Below, piece by piece: positions 25,842 to 46,409 of a stretch of 64,000 nucleotides of DNA (positions are counted from its first letter, which is position 1; the number at the start of each line of letters is the position of its first letter). The notes below the pieces were generated by a model. The model had not been told where the DNA came from. It worked only from the letters and a program-made list of their open reading frames with translations, and searched no databases. Position numbers and translations under genes: made by a program. The DNA comes from Bugula neritina (lineage: Eukaryota > Bryozoa > Gymnolaemata > Cheilostomatida > Bugulidae), in contig OZ037771.1 in assembly GCA_964035545.1 (NCBI GenBank), forward strand, positions 12,094,980 to 12,158,979. The letters are read 5' to 3'.

Positions 25842-27334
25842 CTGCAGTTCAAAGACTCTCCACATATTATTCCAATACTAGCAAACGTGTTTTGATATTG
25901 ATAAGGAAAACTTTTGCATGTACTATCTGAACGCTATTAGAGCCTGAGCAAAGGAATAACTGTATGGCTCAAATCAATTTGACAACATTCTCACTAAGAT
26001 TTCGACAATAGACAACTATTTGTTGATCAAATAATACACCATTTGTTATAAAAAATATTTCATCAACAATTAAAAAACAAATAAGACTGACTTTTGATAT
26101 AATATTTTTAGCTGAACTAAGAGTTTAAAAAGTTTCTTTCTGTAAGATATGACATACAGGGTTTTGGGCTAAGGACATAGGCTTCACCTGACGTATAGTA
26201 ACTAGTATGACATTGATTACCAATTGATACCATATTGTACATCTCGTATTTTCTGATCTGCATACGTTACACGGCCAGTGCATCACACGGCTTTTACGAC
26301 TGTCAGGGTCGATCCTCATTTTGCCATTTCGCGATATTAGCCGCAATAAACAATATATTTTCGTGCGATAACATCGACTGTCTAGGGCGCTACTGTTGAC
26401 GAATCAGAACAAAGAGAGCACATGAGTGCTGTAAACATGTACGTGTTGTTATGGTTACTAATGATGATCTGCTACGTAATTTTTGTAGTAGACAACTCTC
26501 ACAGAAATCATTAATTTGTCTTTTTATTATTTAGCTAACAACTTTTGCCTAGAAAAAAGCAAAGGTAAGGTGGCTCAAGCAATCCTGTATTTTTTTAGAA
26601 TGTTTTAGCTTAAATTCTGTTTGGTTTATCCTACTAGAATGTTACCTGCTGCAGCATCAACACTATCATTGCAAAACTATATCTACTTATAACAAAATCT
26701 TGATGCACATAGCAAAATTATCTACTTTATTGTGGCGGATGTGCAAGAGTTTGGAGTCATCTCATCAATTACACATAGCAACAGAAGAACACAATATAGA
26801 AATAACAGAAAGCCAAAGACAGTATACCTTTATTTTTAACCAAAAAAGAATTTTGTTAAACATTATATTGTTTAGTTCACCATAAAAAAACTGATTTTAC
26901 AAGTGGTTACATCTTTTCCGAAAATAAAGGTGCCATGAAGCAGCCGAAAATGAAGTCGTCCGCTCACCAGACACCTAAAAAATAATTATGCAACATGATA
27001 TTTTTAAAATTAAACACAGATATGCAAAAGTCATCACCTACATAATTTTTTATAAATTTAACAAGCTTGTTTAGTGAAAGTTTATAATATAAACACTAAT
27101 GTTGATAGCGAAAATGCCATGTTCATGCAAGATAGTAAATCAATATAAATAAGGAGTCATATCATATCTATGTTATATATGTATTCAATTCTGGTTTATG
27201 CTTTATGCCTTTAACTATGAGTGCACAACCACTAATCCTATTTCTACCAACACCATCTCTACCACTAACAGTACTAACGTCAGAATCAAAAGCAACTTCA
27301 CCACTACTACTAATAATGTTATTATTTTATTATT

Positions 27335-27700
27335 ATTACTTCTACTACTACTACTGCTACTGCTACTACTACTACTGCTACTACTACTACTACTACTACT
27401 GCTACTACTACTACTACTACTACTACTGCTGCTACTGCTGCTGCTACTACTTCTACTACTGCTACTACTACTGCTACTGCTGCTGCTACTACTTCTACTA
27501 CTGCTACTACTACTGCTACTACTACTACTGCTACTACTACTTCTACTACTGCTACTACTACTACTACTGCTGCTACTACTGCTACTACTACTACTGCTAC
27601 TGCTGCTGCTGCTGCTGCTACTACTTCTACTACTGCTACTACTACTGCTGCTGCTACTACTTCTACTACTACTACTACTACTACTACTAACTAGTACTAC
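27335..27700. repeat. (CTA/CTG)n trinucleotide array, about 360 bp
   Basis: Uninterrupted three-base periodicity mixing CTA, CTG, CTT and CCA units. It opens long artificial frames of Leu, Tyr/Cys and Ser, none with gene-like composition. Confidence 0.97.
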
Positions 27701-29635
27701 TACTGCTACTACTACCAGTACTGCTGCTACTACTACTTTTACCACTACTGCCGCTACCACCGCCGCCGCCACCACCACTACTAATATTGTTTCTACTACA
27801 AGTACTGTAAATCTTACCAGCAGCAAGTTATATTGGAAACTGTTTGCTCATTTTATCATTGTATTAGTGCAATAACAAAATGTTTATATTTTAATATAGT
27901 CAAACCTTTTAAAAAACTAGGCTGCTACTTATGAACTAAGAAGTTGTGCTACCCACCTTGATATGCACTCAGCTCCAACACCAAGCAGGTGGTTATGATG
28001 CTTCTCCACAATGGCCAGGCCATCCAGCTGTCCGATTGTATGCATCTACGTAAAAATTATTGGCATATGGTGCAAGAAATGATTAAAAACCAGATAGGTG
28101 TGCTAGAATTTATACAGCATAATATAGAGTAAGGTAAAAGAGAACAGACCGTCAAGTGGTACAGCATAGAAACAATTACTAGCTATTATATGCTTTATAG
28201 AAGTTGGCAAATTGTAGCCCACTAGATATGAACTTTGGTTAGCATTTTATTTTGGCTTTCAGCAACTGCTTTAATCAATAATCTTGGCAAAACCAATATG
28301 TTTACAAATTAACACCTCCACTAGATAGGTATACAGGTCAAAATATTCCAATTGGTGACATACTAAAAGAAAATGTATATTTATTCATCTTTGAAAGATT
28401 GCTAATAATTTATAAAACAGCGTCGAAATCAGTAAAGTAACAGCGCAAATAAGTTTATTAAACAGCATTATAGGATTGCCTATTACTAGTTTCATGATTT
28501 CTATTATTTTACTGGTTTTAAACATAATATAGGCTGAAAAAGCAATATTAGTTCTCTCACTTTTGCTAACTACATTGCTTGGAAGGCCATCATAATTAGA
28601 TCAGATCAAACAAATGTGTTGACAGGTAGACTGGAACAGGCCTAAAATTTGCAAGGTATAATTTAAATGTATCTGGCCTGAAATTGCTGAAACTGACAAT
28701 ACAATAATATGAGAAACGAGCAGGGTTTTTTATTAAAGCTAGCAAAAATAATTCCTCTACATATAATTAACATACAGTTCATACATATAATATATTACTA
28801 TGTCCAGGCAGCAGTGCTTGTTCTAGCCAAAAAAAAAACTGATTTAATGGCTGATTTTAATGGCCATCAAGAAATTTATGGCGCACAGTGGCATTGTCAT
28901 ATTTTTAATATTCAAAATTACAGTTCTAATCTATCAATCATTTTATCAATACTACTACACTATGATCTACTCCTGCTGCTACTGCTGCTGGTTCTACCAC
29001 TGCTACCATACTGCTGAGTAATGCAAGCTAAGTAATTTAAATTACAATTAAAAAAATTATTGGACTTTCTTTTCTATTACCTGTCCAGTTTAGCATTTCT
29101 TTCATCATAGCTTGCCATAGTAACTTGAAAATTCACAGGGTTTGAGTTAGACCTATGGAATATACTTACAAGTAGAATGAACCCACAGTTCTGCAATATA
29201 TCATGAAAACATTCAAAATAAAAATATAGGAAAACCAAGTAAATGCTTCTAAGTATTAGCGCAAGTAAAGATGCTATGCAATCTATCCAACATGCAGCCA
29301 AATGTCTCAAAATAAGCATCATGCAGAGTTATAAATATAAAATGTTTCCGAATCAAGGCTAGCAACACATTGTTGTTGTGATAGCAAATTTTGCTTAATA
29401 AAGTAAGGAAACCAGCTTCCCTTGCATGACTCAATTTCTATTAAAGAAAAATTATACTCTCATATAATCGCGAATAATTCAATGCATGTATTTTAATTCA
29501 ATTTCATAGTTATTTTTCAGTTTCTAGACATGCTGACTATTGAACCATATAGGCTACTTTAAACTAGTAAAAATACTGAGAGCAATATTAACAAAAAAAA
29601 TGTTCACAAAATGTAAAAATACAACTAAAAAATTT

Positions 29636-29725
29636 TGCGACACCCATTTTAGTCAAAACCCCCCTTATGACTAAAATATGTGTCACGGACCGCGACACCA
29701 GGTGGCCACCCATTTTAGTCACACC
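29636..29725. repeat. Short repeated motif CACCCATTTTAGTCA, two direct and one inverted copy
   Basis: GACACCCATTTTAGTCA, then TGACTAAAATATGTGTC inverted, then CCACCCATTTTAGTCACACC, in a GC-richer patch. It could fold into a hairpin. No family is recognised. Confidence 0.6.
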
Positions 29726-30739
29726 CAGTTTTATTTAATAGTAAATCAATTTACTTATATAAAAATTATTACATTCACAGTGATACATTGATGGTCATAA
29801 TATTTTATATATCAATATCATCATTATGATACAATTATCACTATTACTATTAGTGTTACTATATGATAACTTATCAATAAAACTTCATAAAGTTCATGAA
29901 AAACATTAAATATAACAATTTAATTAAAACTAAATCAATGCCAAAGGGCAAGGTAGAGTCAAAATTAAATAAGCTATAGGGTGTAGGCTATAAGTGTAAG
30001 TATAATCATCACTATAAAACTAAGTGACTGATGAGTTGGTACTTGGTAGCATAAACATAAAATGAGCATCATCTCATCTCATCTCATCTAATTAATCTCA
30101 CTCGGAGCGCTTTGGCTCCTTTATCGAGATGCAGTGGTGTATGAACAATTGTTTAAATTATCAGTAGTAAGGAAGAAAACCATTTTGTCTACGAGATAAG
30201 AATATAGTTAATTATGCTTTGATTCAAAGCTCAATAGCTAGCTACTGCCAGGAGAGAAAAAAAAGAAAAAAATAAACAAACAGAAACTAAAACACCATTA
30301 CATATATGATTTATGACCCTTTGGTTTCTATTTCTGATTTTAGCTTTACCTTGTCTTTTGGCATTGGTTATAGTATTAGTTTGAGTTACAACACTATCAG
30401 TTACTATGACTATGAGTATGAGTGAGTAGCCTTGCCCGTAGAACTAGGAATAGGAGTAAATCACTAGAAGTAGAAGTGTGGGCATCGGGGTATGACTATG
30501 AGTATAACTCATAGCCATAGTATGAGTATCTTACTGAAAGTGATACTCATAAACCTCAAGTGATAATCATAATGATACTTAGCATGACATGTAAGGTGTA
30601 TAATACTCAGTCTCAGTTAATGAGTTATACAGAGTAGAATATCAAACTTTAAGTTTAACTGCTACTTTGAAGTAGGACTTAGACATCACCATTTATGGGT
30701 ATGTCATGCCGTCATAGACTATAGACATAGTATAAGGTT

Positions 30740-31510
30740 CTAATACTATAAGTATAACTATTACTATTAGTATTACTATTAGTGTATTACTATTATAACT
30801 TATAAGTATAAGTATAACTATAAGTCAGCTATACTGATTACGCAGATTTGTGATTACTAATTTAAAATCACTCTAATCAGTAACTGTTATCACTATTAGT
30901 GAATTATTCATCATTTTATGATTTTATCATGGTCATAGTGAAACTGATTGAGTAATACTTAGAGTTATAGCTATATTGGTAGTGATACTGCTACTGATAG
31001 ACTTAGAGTTAGAGTGTGAGTCAGAGTGAGAGTCACTGAGCTGGAATATTATTGAGTTCGATGGTGAGAGTGATATTGTGGTGGCTCGTGGAGCTACCAG
31101 CAGCACAATACGCAGGGTCGCGTAATTGACCCGGAACAATGACAGCCAATTAGCAACTTTAGTAGTTAGTAGCAGTAGTAAATTTCCCGCTGTTAGTCAG
31201 TCGAAGTTAGAGTGTTGAGTAGTCTACATGTGTGGAATTATTAAATGTATTTGTATCGTTTTTGTAATGTGTTCTTGTACTTAAAATATATAGTCGTTCA
31301 CTCGACTTATCCTGGTGAAGTTCTCTAGCAAGTAATTAGACTCTCTGGATTGCATATCAACCCTAATTCTGAAAATCATAACAATATTCATATTAATTAT
31401 AAATATGGTTGTAACTAAGAGTATGAGCAAATGTGACATTATAAGTATTACCATTACTATTAGTGCATTCGTATCAGTATTACTATTAGTATTAGTACTA
31501 CTAATTATTA
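30740..31510. repeat. Clusters of ATTACTATTAGT-type simple repeats
   Basis: Dense variants of TATTACTATTAGTATTAC near 30.75-30.81 kb and again near 31.44-31.51 kb, with looser related motifs between 29.8 and 32.4 kb. They surround the left inverted repeat of the KDZ unit. Confidence 0.6.
31076..31097 (+). repeat. Left inverted repeat of the KDZ unit
   Basis: Begins TTGTGGTGGCTCGTGGAGCT and is the exact reverse complement of 47935-47956 over 22 bp. Diverged inverted similarity continues inward: TAGCAGTAGTAAATTTCCCG near 31.17 kb against TAGCAACAGTGACTTCCCGC read inward from the right side. Short hairpin-forming stretches follow both copies. No matching target duplication was found directly outside. 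Confidence 0.75.
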
Positions 31511-33532
31511 ATCTATTTTCCAATAATAACCATGCATATGCCCTAGCTTATAAGTTTGAGTACGCCTATGGTATTCCAAATTGAAATTGGATCATTATGA
31601 TTAATTTAAATTTAACCAAACATATTTAGTTTGTTTACTGTCGTTCCATACACAAGTCGTTTCGTACACAAAATGAATAATTGATTAATCCACTAGATGA
31701 CTACTTCAATGGTACTAATTTACTTATTTATTGCTTTCCAGCATATATATTGAACACCTCCCATGTCTCTTATTGATCGATGTTTTATATTATTTTTTAA
31801 TGTATTACCTATTACTATTTTGATAAATAAGGTAATAAATTTTTTTATTGAACACTTTTTGGTTTTATTTTGATCAGTGCCTCAGTGGTTTAAATTGTAA
31901 TGTGCAAGTTGCTTGTGAGCAGTACTGTTTGGCTCATAGTCTCATACATCAAATAATGAATATGTATTTCAGTCAATTCATATTAATGTGTGTACGAAAT
32001 GACCTGCACCTATTTATTTATATTAAATATTCTTATTTGATATTGTAGTTTCTTTTACAAACACAGAATTAGATAGCTTTTTAGTACTTGTAGTTTTGCT
32101 ACTATACAACTATTGTCATTATTATAGTTGTAGTAGCAAAATTATTATTATTACTGTATTATTAATATTACTAAATATTATTGTTTTTAAATTTGTACTA
32201 CTTCTACTTACTCAGTTACTGAGTGAGTCAGCAACTATAATAATAACCCTTAAAGTATTATTTTCATTACTTAGATTTATACATATACAGCTAAAATGTG
32301 AAGCTGTACAGTATGATTAAGAATTGTTAGTATAGTAAATAAGTAATTCATTGTAGTCATATTCATACTTCAATGTGATACTAATGCTGATGGTACTATT
32401 TTTTCTAATACAATAAATATATGTAAATAAGTATAATCATTTACTATAGCCAAGACATCAAAGACTCACATTTTTAATAATGATGAATTGATTTAGATCA
32501 TAATTAAGATCATCATGGTTTTAATTATTTTCATTACCATCATTATTTACATTGGTAATAATATTGCAATCTTCATTACTAGTTACGTCAATTATAATAA
32601 CTGCAAAGTACACTTTTGATTGAGAACTGTGAAAATCATTAGTGATAACAAACTACCACTGTAAGTCTGTAAGTGCTTTAGTACTAGATGTACCACAAGT
32701 ATCAATGCTTTAGGTTTTTATGGTGTTAAATACTCATTTTCTTACAGTGATTGGTATTTTATTGGTACGTGTTCTGTTACTTGTGAGTATTAGTTACAAT
32801 TCCAAATGAATAAGCTATTTTAAGTAAATACTCTTATACGGTGTGAATATTGATATGAATTATATGTTTCACATTTACAGTTACAGTTTTATTAGTATGA
32901 TATACATTTTATTAATAATAATGATCATAAAACATCATCATTAAAAGTGTAAAGTTTTACTGCACTTTTTGGGACCAGTTGCTGCTTCTGGTAACATAGG
33001 TATAGAGTTTTTTGCTCATTTACCCTAACACACTAAGGTTTGAGTTTTATCTTTATTGCAACATCCAAAAACCTTTGCCGACCTTTTTCTTACAATCAAC
33101 TATGAAACGTTGTGCGTCTATGCTTAGCTGATAAATAACTAATAATATTTGCTTGTTATATGGGGAAGAATTTTTTGCATAGTAATACCTCTCGTGTTTG
33201 TATTTTGATTTTTCTAATGTCAATATATTTAAGAAATATTCTGGAAAGCATTTTTTGCCAGTTTGTTTCTTCTCTTTATTTCTTGTTCATTTTAACCATG
33301 CAATATCAGTTATTAACTCTATAAGATACACTGTTTTAATTATTCGTTGCACTGGTGTAGCATCTAGGATCGTGTTGATTTTAAGTGGGGTGCAGACTTT
33401 TTGAAAATTATGGCTTTTGTTTTAAAACCTTTCTTATCCATACCACAAAGTTTTTTTGCTTGTTTACCGCAATGAGTCTGTACACAACTACTAACTATAA
33501 CTAAAAGATATCTGTTTGAAATATTATAGAAT
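31098..33532. other. 5' flank of the KDZ gene
   Basis: AT-rich, low-complexity DNA without a supported coding exon. An acceptor (tattatag) ends at 33529, three bases before the first ATG, so an untranslated first exon probably lies in this stretch. Confidence 0.5.
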
Positions 33533-40986
<7,454 letters not shown>

Positions 40987-41605
40987 AGCTTTTTTCTTGA
41001 AACCTTTTTTGATAGTTTTTGGATATATTTTTCAAGCCACTATCTATCTGAGTGAGGCTATATTTTAACTAACTCTCTTCAATAATAATTTTATGTCTAG
41101 CTTAAAAATACCTATGATTGTGCTTGCTTGCACACTGTATATGTTCGAGTTTCTTCCAGGTTGTTTTTAGTCACATGATGTACTGTCGTTGCTAATGAAA
41201 CTTGCTTATGAGTACCCAATTATCCTTTTTCCACAATACTTATTGCTGCATTTTAGTAGTTGTTTTTATATTAAAATAATTTTGAAAGTTGTAAAGCTAG
41301 TTTTTACTAATGTGTGTGTGTGACTGGCAGAATACACATAATCTGTTATCAAACATGTATTAAATGTTATTAGCGATTCCAAAGATGAGAAATTGCATAC
41401 AGTTTTCTAGTTTGTTCTGCCCTGTAATAATTTTGTAATCTAAAAAAGAACTTTTTACTCTTATAATATTTTTGTAACCATAATATGCTCTAATTCAACA
41501 TTTGAAGTAATGTTTAACACATCCTATGTTGGCTAGAATTGATTTGCAAGGTAACTTTCACCTTTGTCTTGAAAGAATATCAAACTGTTTGGCATACAAT
41601 TATTT

Positions 41606-41611
41606 GTTTAT
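41606..41611 (-). promoter_or_regulatory. Polyadenylation signal of the chromodomain gene
   Basis: TTTATT on the plus strand (AATAAA on the minus strand), about 42 bases past the stop codon. Confidence 0.5.
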
Positions 41612-41652
41612 TTACAATATATATATATATATATAATATGAAATATTTAGGT

Positions 41653-44535
41653 TCAGGTTCTTTTGCTGCATCCTTGTCCCTAAAATACAAGAAATAATAA
41701 TAATCAACAAGGAATATGCAACTTCACCCAGTTGATATCTTTAAATCACAAATGAACAGTTACCGGTTTACTTAGTTAAGCTGCAGCATAGTATAACTAA
41801 ATGCTACTTTAATTTTAAAAGTGTCTAGTCAACTAATTGATAATGTGAACAGCTGAAGTAGTACACTTACCATAAACTGTTTGTAAAACACTGTGTGACG
41901 CACATTTGTAATTGGCTCCCAGGTTGGAGTCCTAGAATATAAACAACAACTTTTTCAAACTGGAAGACCAAAAGCACCCACCAAACTTCTGAAGTTGAAG
42001 AAAAAAAAAATCGGTCTAGATCTGTGACAAGTTACAAAGACATTCCATTGTACCTCCCTCCGTAATTTAAATTTTTGTCTAACATTTTATGTTATGACAT
42101 TGCTTACATGCAAGTTCTAATTTCTAGCAAAAAGTAAAAAAAAATGCAGTTTATAAAAAAACATGACCTAATTACACAATGCTTCCAAATAAACAGTCTT
42201 CTAGTCAAATGAATTTAACCACTAAATTTAACCACTAATTTTCAATCTTACGATAACAAATGGCATACTCAAATAAATTGGGTAAGCTATTTTACATTTT
42301 TATACCGAGCTCTATCGTCTGTGTATGCATGCATGTGTTATACTTTGCTAGTGGATCATTATGAAAGTTCAATGCAGAATTATTCATACTCCATGATCAT
42401 TCTTGCTGGTCTCAATTCAACTTACCTGTACCCCTTCCATTTAACAAGTGCTTCCCTTCCTTTAACGTTAGTAATCTTTTCAATCACCCAAAGTTTTTTG
42501 GTACCTCCTTCAACAAGAAACACATAAAACATTATATTTATATGATGATTTTATAACAGCTTTTTAAACATGGGTAAATAATGCGATTTATAAATATGTG
42601 ACATTTGCAAAGAGTTTCTGAACATTTTGTTAGACAAATTAATTCATGAAATCTTTTATACGTGTCATGCATATACTCAAAAAGCTGTGCAAACAATTAC
42701 TTCAAACTTTAATTTTCTTGATTTACAAAACCTTGTATTATATAGCATTGAGCTAATATTACAATAAATATAAAACTGATGCATCAACCACAAATTGTAA
42801 AGTATTATAACTACAATATAAATATATGCAAGTATGTAATAAGCTTTGTCTAATTTGGTTACAATTTGTGAGACAATAATTATTTTGATTTTAAATAAAG
42901 TTTGAGGATAATTATCAAAGACGTACGTTTTGTTTTTTGTGAACTCTTCTTTCTAGTAGTGGCTGAGGGCACACTGGTTGAAGGATCACTGGCCGAGGAA
43001 ACACTGGCTGAAGGAAGACAGGTTGAAAGCACACTGGTGGAGACAAAGCTGGTTGAAGGCACACTGGTTGAGGGCACACTGGTTGAGAGACCTATGGTTG
43101 AGGGCACACTGGTTGAGGGAACACTGGCCGAGGAAACACTGGTTGAGAGATCTATGGTTGAGGGAACACTGGTTGAGGGAGCACTGGTTGAGGGCACACT
43201 GGTTGAGGGAGCACTGGTTGAGGGAGCACTGGTTGAGGGAACACTGGCCGAGGAAACACTGGTTGAGGGAACTATGGTAACTGGTTTATCATCTTTGTCT
43301 AGTTTATTATAGCTTTCCATGACTGTCATCTTGTTTGGATCGTAAACTTCCTTTACTAAATACAATAAAGTAAAATTACATTCAAACTCTGCACAAATTT
43401 TTTTTAAAAAGTAATAGAAAAGTAGTTTTACAACTTTTATGGTCTATATATGATAATCAAATATTTGCATGTTTTATATCTGAAACTACATAAAGAAATG
43501 TAAATATCTTATGTAAAATGTATTTATTGGCCATAGGTTTAGTGAAAAATACGAGTAGAAAGCTTGAGTTGCCACCGTCAATAAATTATAAATAAACATA
43601 CAAAGTGCTCTATATTACATCTAGCTCTAAAAGCATGTATGCATCTTACTTGAACTTAAAAGCACTGCTGTCATAGCTTTAGTAAGTTGTCCTAAGAATT
43701 CAGATGACACTCCACTGCTTATCACTGTGACCTTCTTATTTGAGTTAGGCTTTATCATAAAAGTAACTGTACCAAAGCCAGCTCCAAGAGCGAATGATGA
43801 CTAAAATATAAAATAGTTTAAATTATTTCAACAATAATATGGACAAAAGAACAGCTATGCACTTAGTAATTAATTCTATTTGTTATTATTATAAGTAAAA
43901 TAATTTATACCGCATCAAATTATTGTTTACAGAAAGCAATTTTTACCAAAAATGGTAAATAAGCTACTGGCACAGCGTTTTAGTTATGCATGCATAGTAA
44001 AATACCTTTCTCATTTTTTGCTTAAACTGATATTATATTTAAGCATTACAATATTGCAGAAGTTAAAAGATTTTATTTGATGGCATCACACATGTATGCA
44101 GATCAACTTTGTTTTCATTTTCCTATAATTTGCTATTATTATAGCATTCTAGAGAACAAAATCGCTTACCATGTTACACATCCTCTGCCTTGTGTAGCCG
44201 TTACCTTTTTTATGTTGAGCACCATACTCAAACTGTCTAGCCAATGTCTCCTGTTTAGTTTGTAGTGTTAATGATCTCATAGAGCTCCCTAAATATATAC
44301 ACATATATATCCAATTATACATTACTTAAGATGCTTTAAATTAAACTTTTTAAGACATGTATGCAGATATAGCTTCATATGTAAAAAGAACCTGGGTATA
44401 ATTGTATACCAGACAAAATGACTTATCTAAATGCATATACTTTTCATTTGACCTGTGAACGCTGCAGTAAAATCTTTGAAGTCACAACTTTTATAGTAAA
44501 ATATTTCGTGTGTGAGTGAGTGTGTGAGTGAGTGA

Positions 44536-44579
<44 letters not shown>

Positions 44580-46409
44580 CACCAATGAAAGCAAAGTAGA
44601 ACAATTGGAAGCTCTATTACCATAAGTAATAATGTACTCACCACAGTTGGAGCAATTGACTGCATTTATTGGTATAACGTGTTTGCAGCTGGGGCATTCC
44701 CTTTTGGTAACTAAAAAACCAAGATAACAATAAACAAGTTTTAACTGCAGTATGGCCTCATGAAATTTCTGGTGAAATTGGTGCTAACTATATATAATAA
44801 CTTACCAGATGATAAATTACACTAAATCCTTTTTAAAGACCTATAAATGACTATAGGATTATGATATAAGATGGTTTTACTTGAAAATTTAATGTCTATT
44901 AATAGCTAGAGTTATAATTTTAAGTATAATATTGCAAAAAAGTTTAATTGCATGCAAGAAACATCGTTTATTTAAAGAGATCATTTATCTATAATAAACG
45001 CTTGCATAATAGCTATTATAGCATTTCTTTTCATTATATAGCACATTGAAAAGTTAAAGTGCTATACCATAATTGTCAGTGAGGATTTGAGAGCACAAAA
45101 ATACTTAGGCTATTTCAAAATTATGTTTTTAATTTCTATTGCAATTAACAAGAAACAGCAAGGAAGTGTATATGAATTATATTTCATTCTTGAGGATTTA
45201 TATAAGAATGCCCAACTATTTTATATAAGTAAATCTACTATCTCATAATTATTTTTAAATTTAGAGCCATAGATGAAATTAAACTCATATGACACGTAAA
45301 ACAAGAAACTGTACTGGTTTTGTGGTTAATGCTAAAGTAATTTGTTTTAGCATAACAAATTGTAGACATTCTATACAATCTAGATTATGATGCCTGTGCT
45401 CACATAAAACGAAAGATTGCTAAACTAATTATGTATAGCAATCCTGTTTACTTACAGAATAGTATATATAATTGACCACAAACAACTCAAGACCTATGAT
45501 CTGGAAAACTATATGCAAACAAAGAAAAAACCTCAGCCCATAACTATTATATTATATTCCATATGTTGTTGTAATCATGCAACTATACAACTATTTCAAT
45601 AGATGATACTTGGTCTACTATATATATGTTTTTTGTATATAAAATATTGTCTTAGCTTAAATTATGTTTTATTGAGAATTTTTTGCTACTTTAAATAAAT
45701 TGGAAAAATAAATGAAAAAATTAGCTACAAAAATAAAAGCTATATAGCCAAGTTTTAAAGTATGCTGGATAAAATAGCATTGATTACCTAATTAAATTAT
45801 GAGAACTCAAATTACTTATATAAGTACGAGCCGATTTGCTTGCACTTGCAGTTTGCCTGCGCGTCTGGTATAACATGGCACAAGTATAATAATGGCACTA
45901 TGGTAATTTAAGGGCACAAATAGAAAAGTGAGAAAGAATGCACACTGATGTCAAACTTGTTAAACCCCAAACTCAAACCTTCATTTCCAAACCTAAACCC
46001 CATCCCACCCCAAACCATAACATTGAAGATGTGCCATTATTTGTACCTACTTTGCCATTTGTGCCTTTATTATCAGTATTATCATTACCTGTGCCATTTT
46101 TACCTGTGTCATTTTTACTGCAAACTGTAAATAGTAGGTATTTGTTGATTGAAGCTCAAAAAGAATTTACTACACTTGAAAATAATTATTATGATATAAG
46201 CAGCATACATATATACTTGGCTTGTCTAGCATAAATTAATTTAAATTAATCAATCATAATATATAATAATCAAGTTATAAAATATCCTTTATTTTATTAT
46301 ACTTACTGCATTTGCTGCATTTTGCAGGAGGCCTAATGCTGGGTGGTTGCATAAAAGCTTCTGCACACAAATTGCAATGTGCAATTTTAATTTTTGTTGA
46401 GCTATCCAT
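41653..46409 (-). CDS. Zinc-ribbon / Ser-Thr-Pro repeat / chromodomain protein, 8 exons
   Basis: Exons in transcription order: 46409-46307, 44710-44642, 44288-44170, 43800-43650, 43355-42927, 42507-42426, 41931-41871, 41679-41653; phase is kept throughout and the product is 346 residues. The start ATG opens MDSSTKIKIAHCNLCAEAF. Two zinc ribbons follow (C12, C15, C31, C34 and C40, C43, C54, C57; CPSCKHVIPINAVNCSNCG). Then come a segment containing SSFALGAGFGTVTFMIKPN, a low-complexity stretch of about 100 residues (VPSTS/APSTS) encoded by a 15-bp minisatellite, a Lys-rich linker, and a chromodomain (about 285-336: LWVIEKITNVKGREALVKWK, GY, then TPTWEPITNV). The last exon adds only eight residues. 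The chromodomain predicts binding to methylated histone tails; the zinc ribbons could bind nucleic acid or protein. It may be a passenger gene of the KDZ unit or a host gene. I know no protein with this exact order. Confidence 0.8.
42964..43290. repeat. Coding minisatellite, 15-bp unit
   Basis: About twenty copies of GGTTGAGGGCACACT-type units (plus strand), inside the fifth exon of the chromodomain gene. Fifteen bases keep frame, giving the pentapeptide VPSTS and variants. The opposite strand is also open across it (LVEGT repeats), which is a by-product. Confidence 0.93.
44509..44578. repeat. (GT)n / (GTGA)n microsatellite
   Basis: Pure GT over about 40 bases with GTGA variants on the left, in an intron of the chromodomain gene. 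Confidence 0.95.
46025..46125. repeat. 15-bp minisatellite (ACCTGTGCCATTTTT), inner copy
   Basis: Six or so 15-bp units in the first intron of the chromodomain gene. The same unit recurs at 48.09-48.19 kb. Confidence 0.7.

Larger units (their letters stand above)
25842..31075. other. Region without a supported gene upstream of the minus-strand paralogue
   Basis: Should contain the missing 5' exon(s) of the paralogue. It holds a CpG-dense patch near 26.19-26.48 kb, a long trinucleotide array near 27.3-27.7 kb and, from about 29.76 kb, sequence made of short motifs such as ATTACTATTAGT. Three short minus-strand segments with good splice signals (near 29.09, 27.96-28.04 and 26.99 kb) cannot be joined into one long open frame, so I do not call a gene. 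Confidence 0.5.

Noticed and set aside
26125-26346. Minus-strand frame with a CpG-rich start as first exon of the paralogue
   Set aside because: It has no signal peptide, which a type I membrane protein would need, and I could not show a donor with matching phase.
27198-27875. Poly-Leu, poly-Ser and Tyr/Cys frames
   Set aside because: Products of the three-base periodic CTA/CTG array, open in several frames at once.
26936-29140. Possible minus-strand three-exon gene (MASYDERNAKLDR; HTIGQLDGLAIVEKHHNHLL; a third piece near 26.95 kb)
   Set aside because: Splice signals look good, but the phases do not allow one continuous frame across all three, and no family is recognised. It could be an untranslated or non-coding transcript.
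42902-43312. Plus-strand LVEGT-repeat protein
   Set aside because: Antisense by-product of the coding minisatellite; the minus-strand frame has matching splice phases and domains on both sides.
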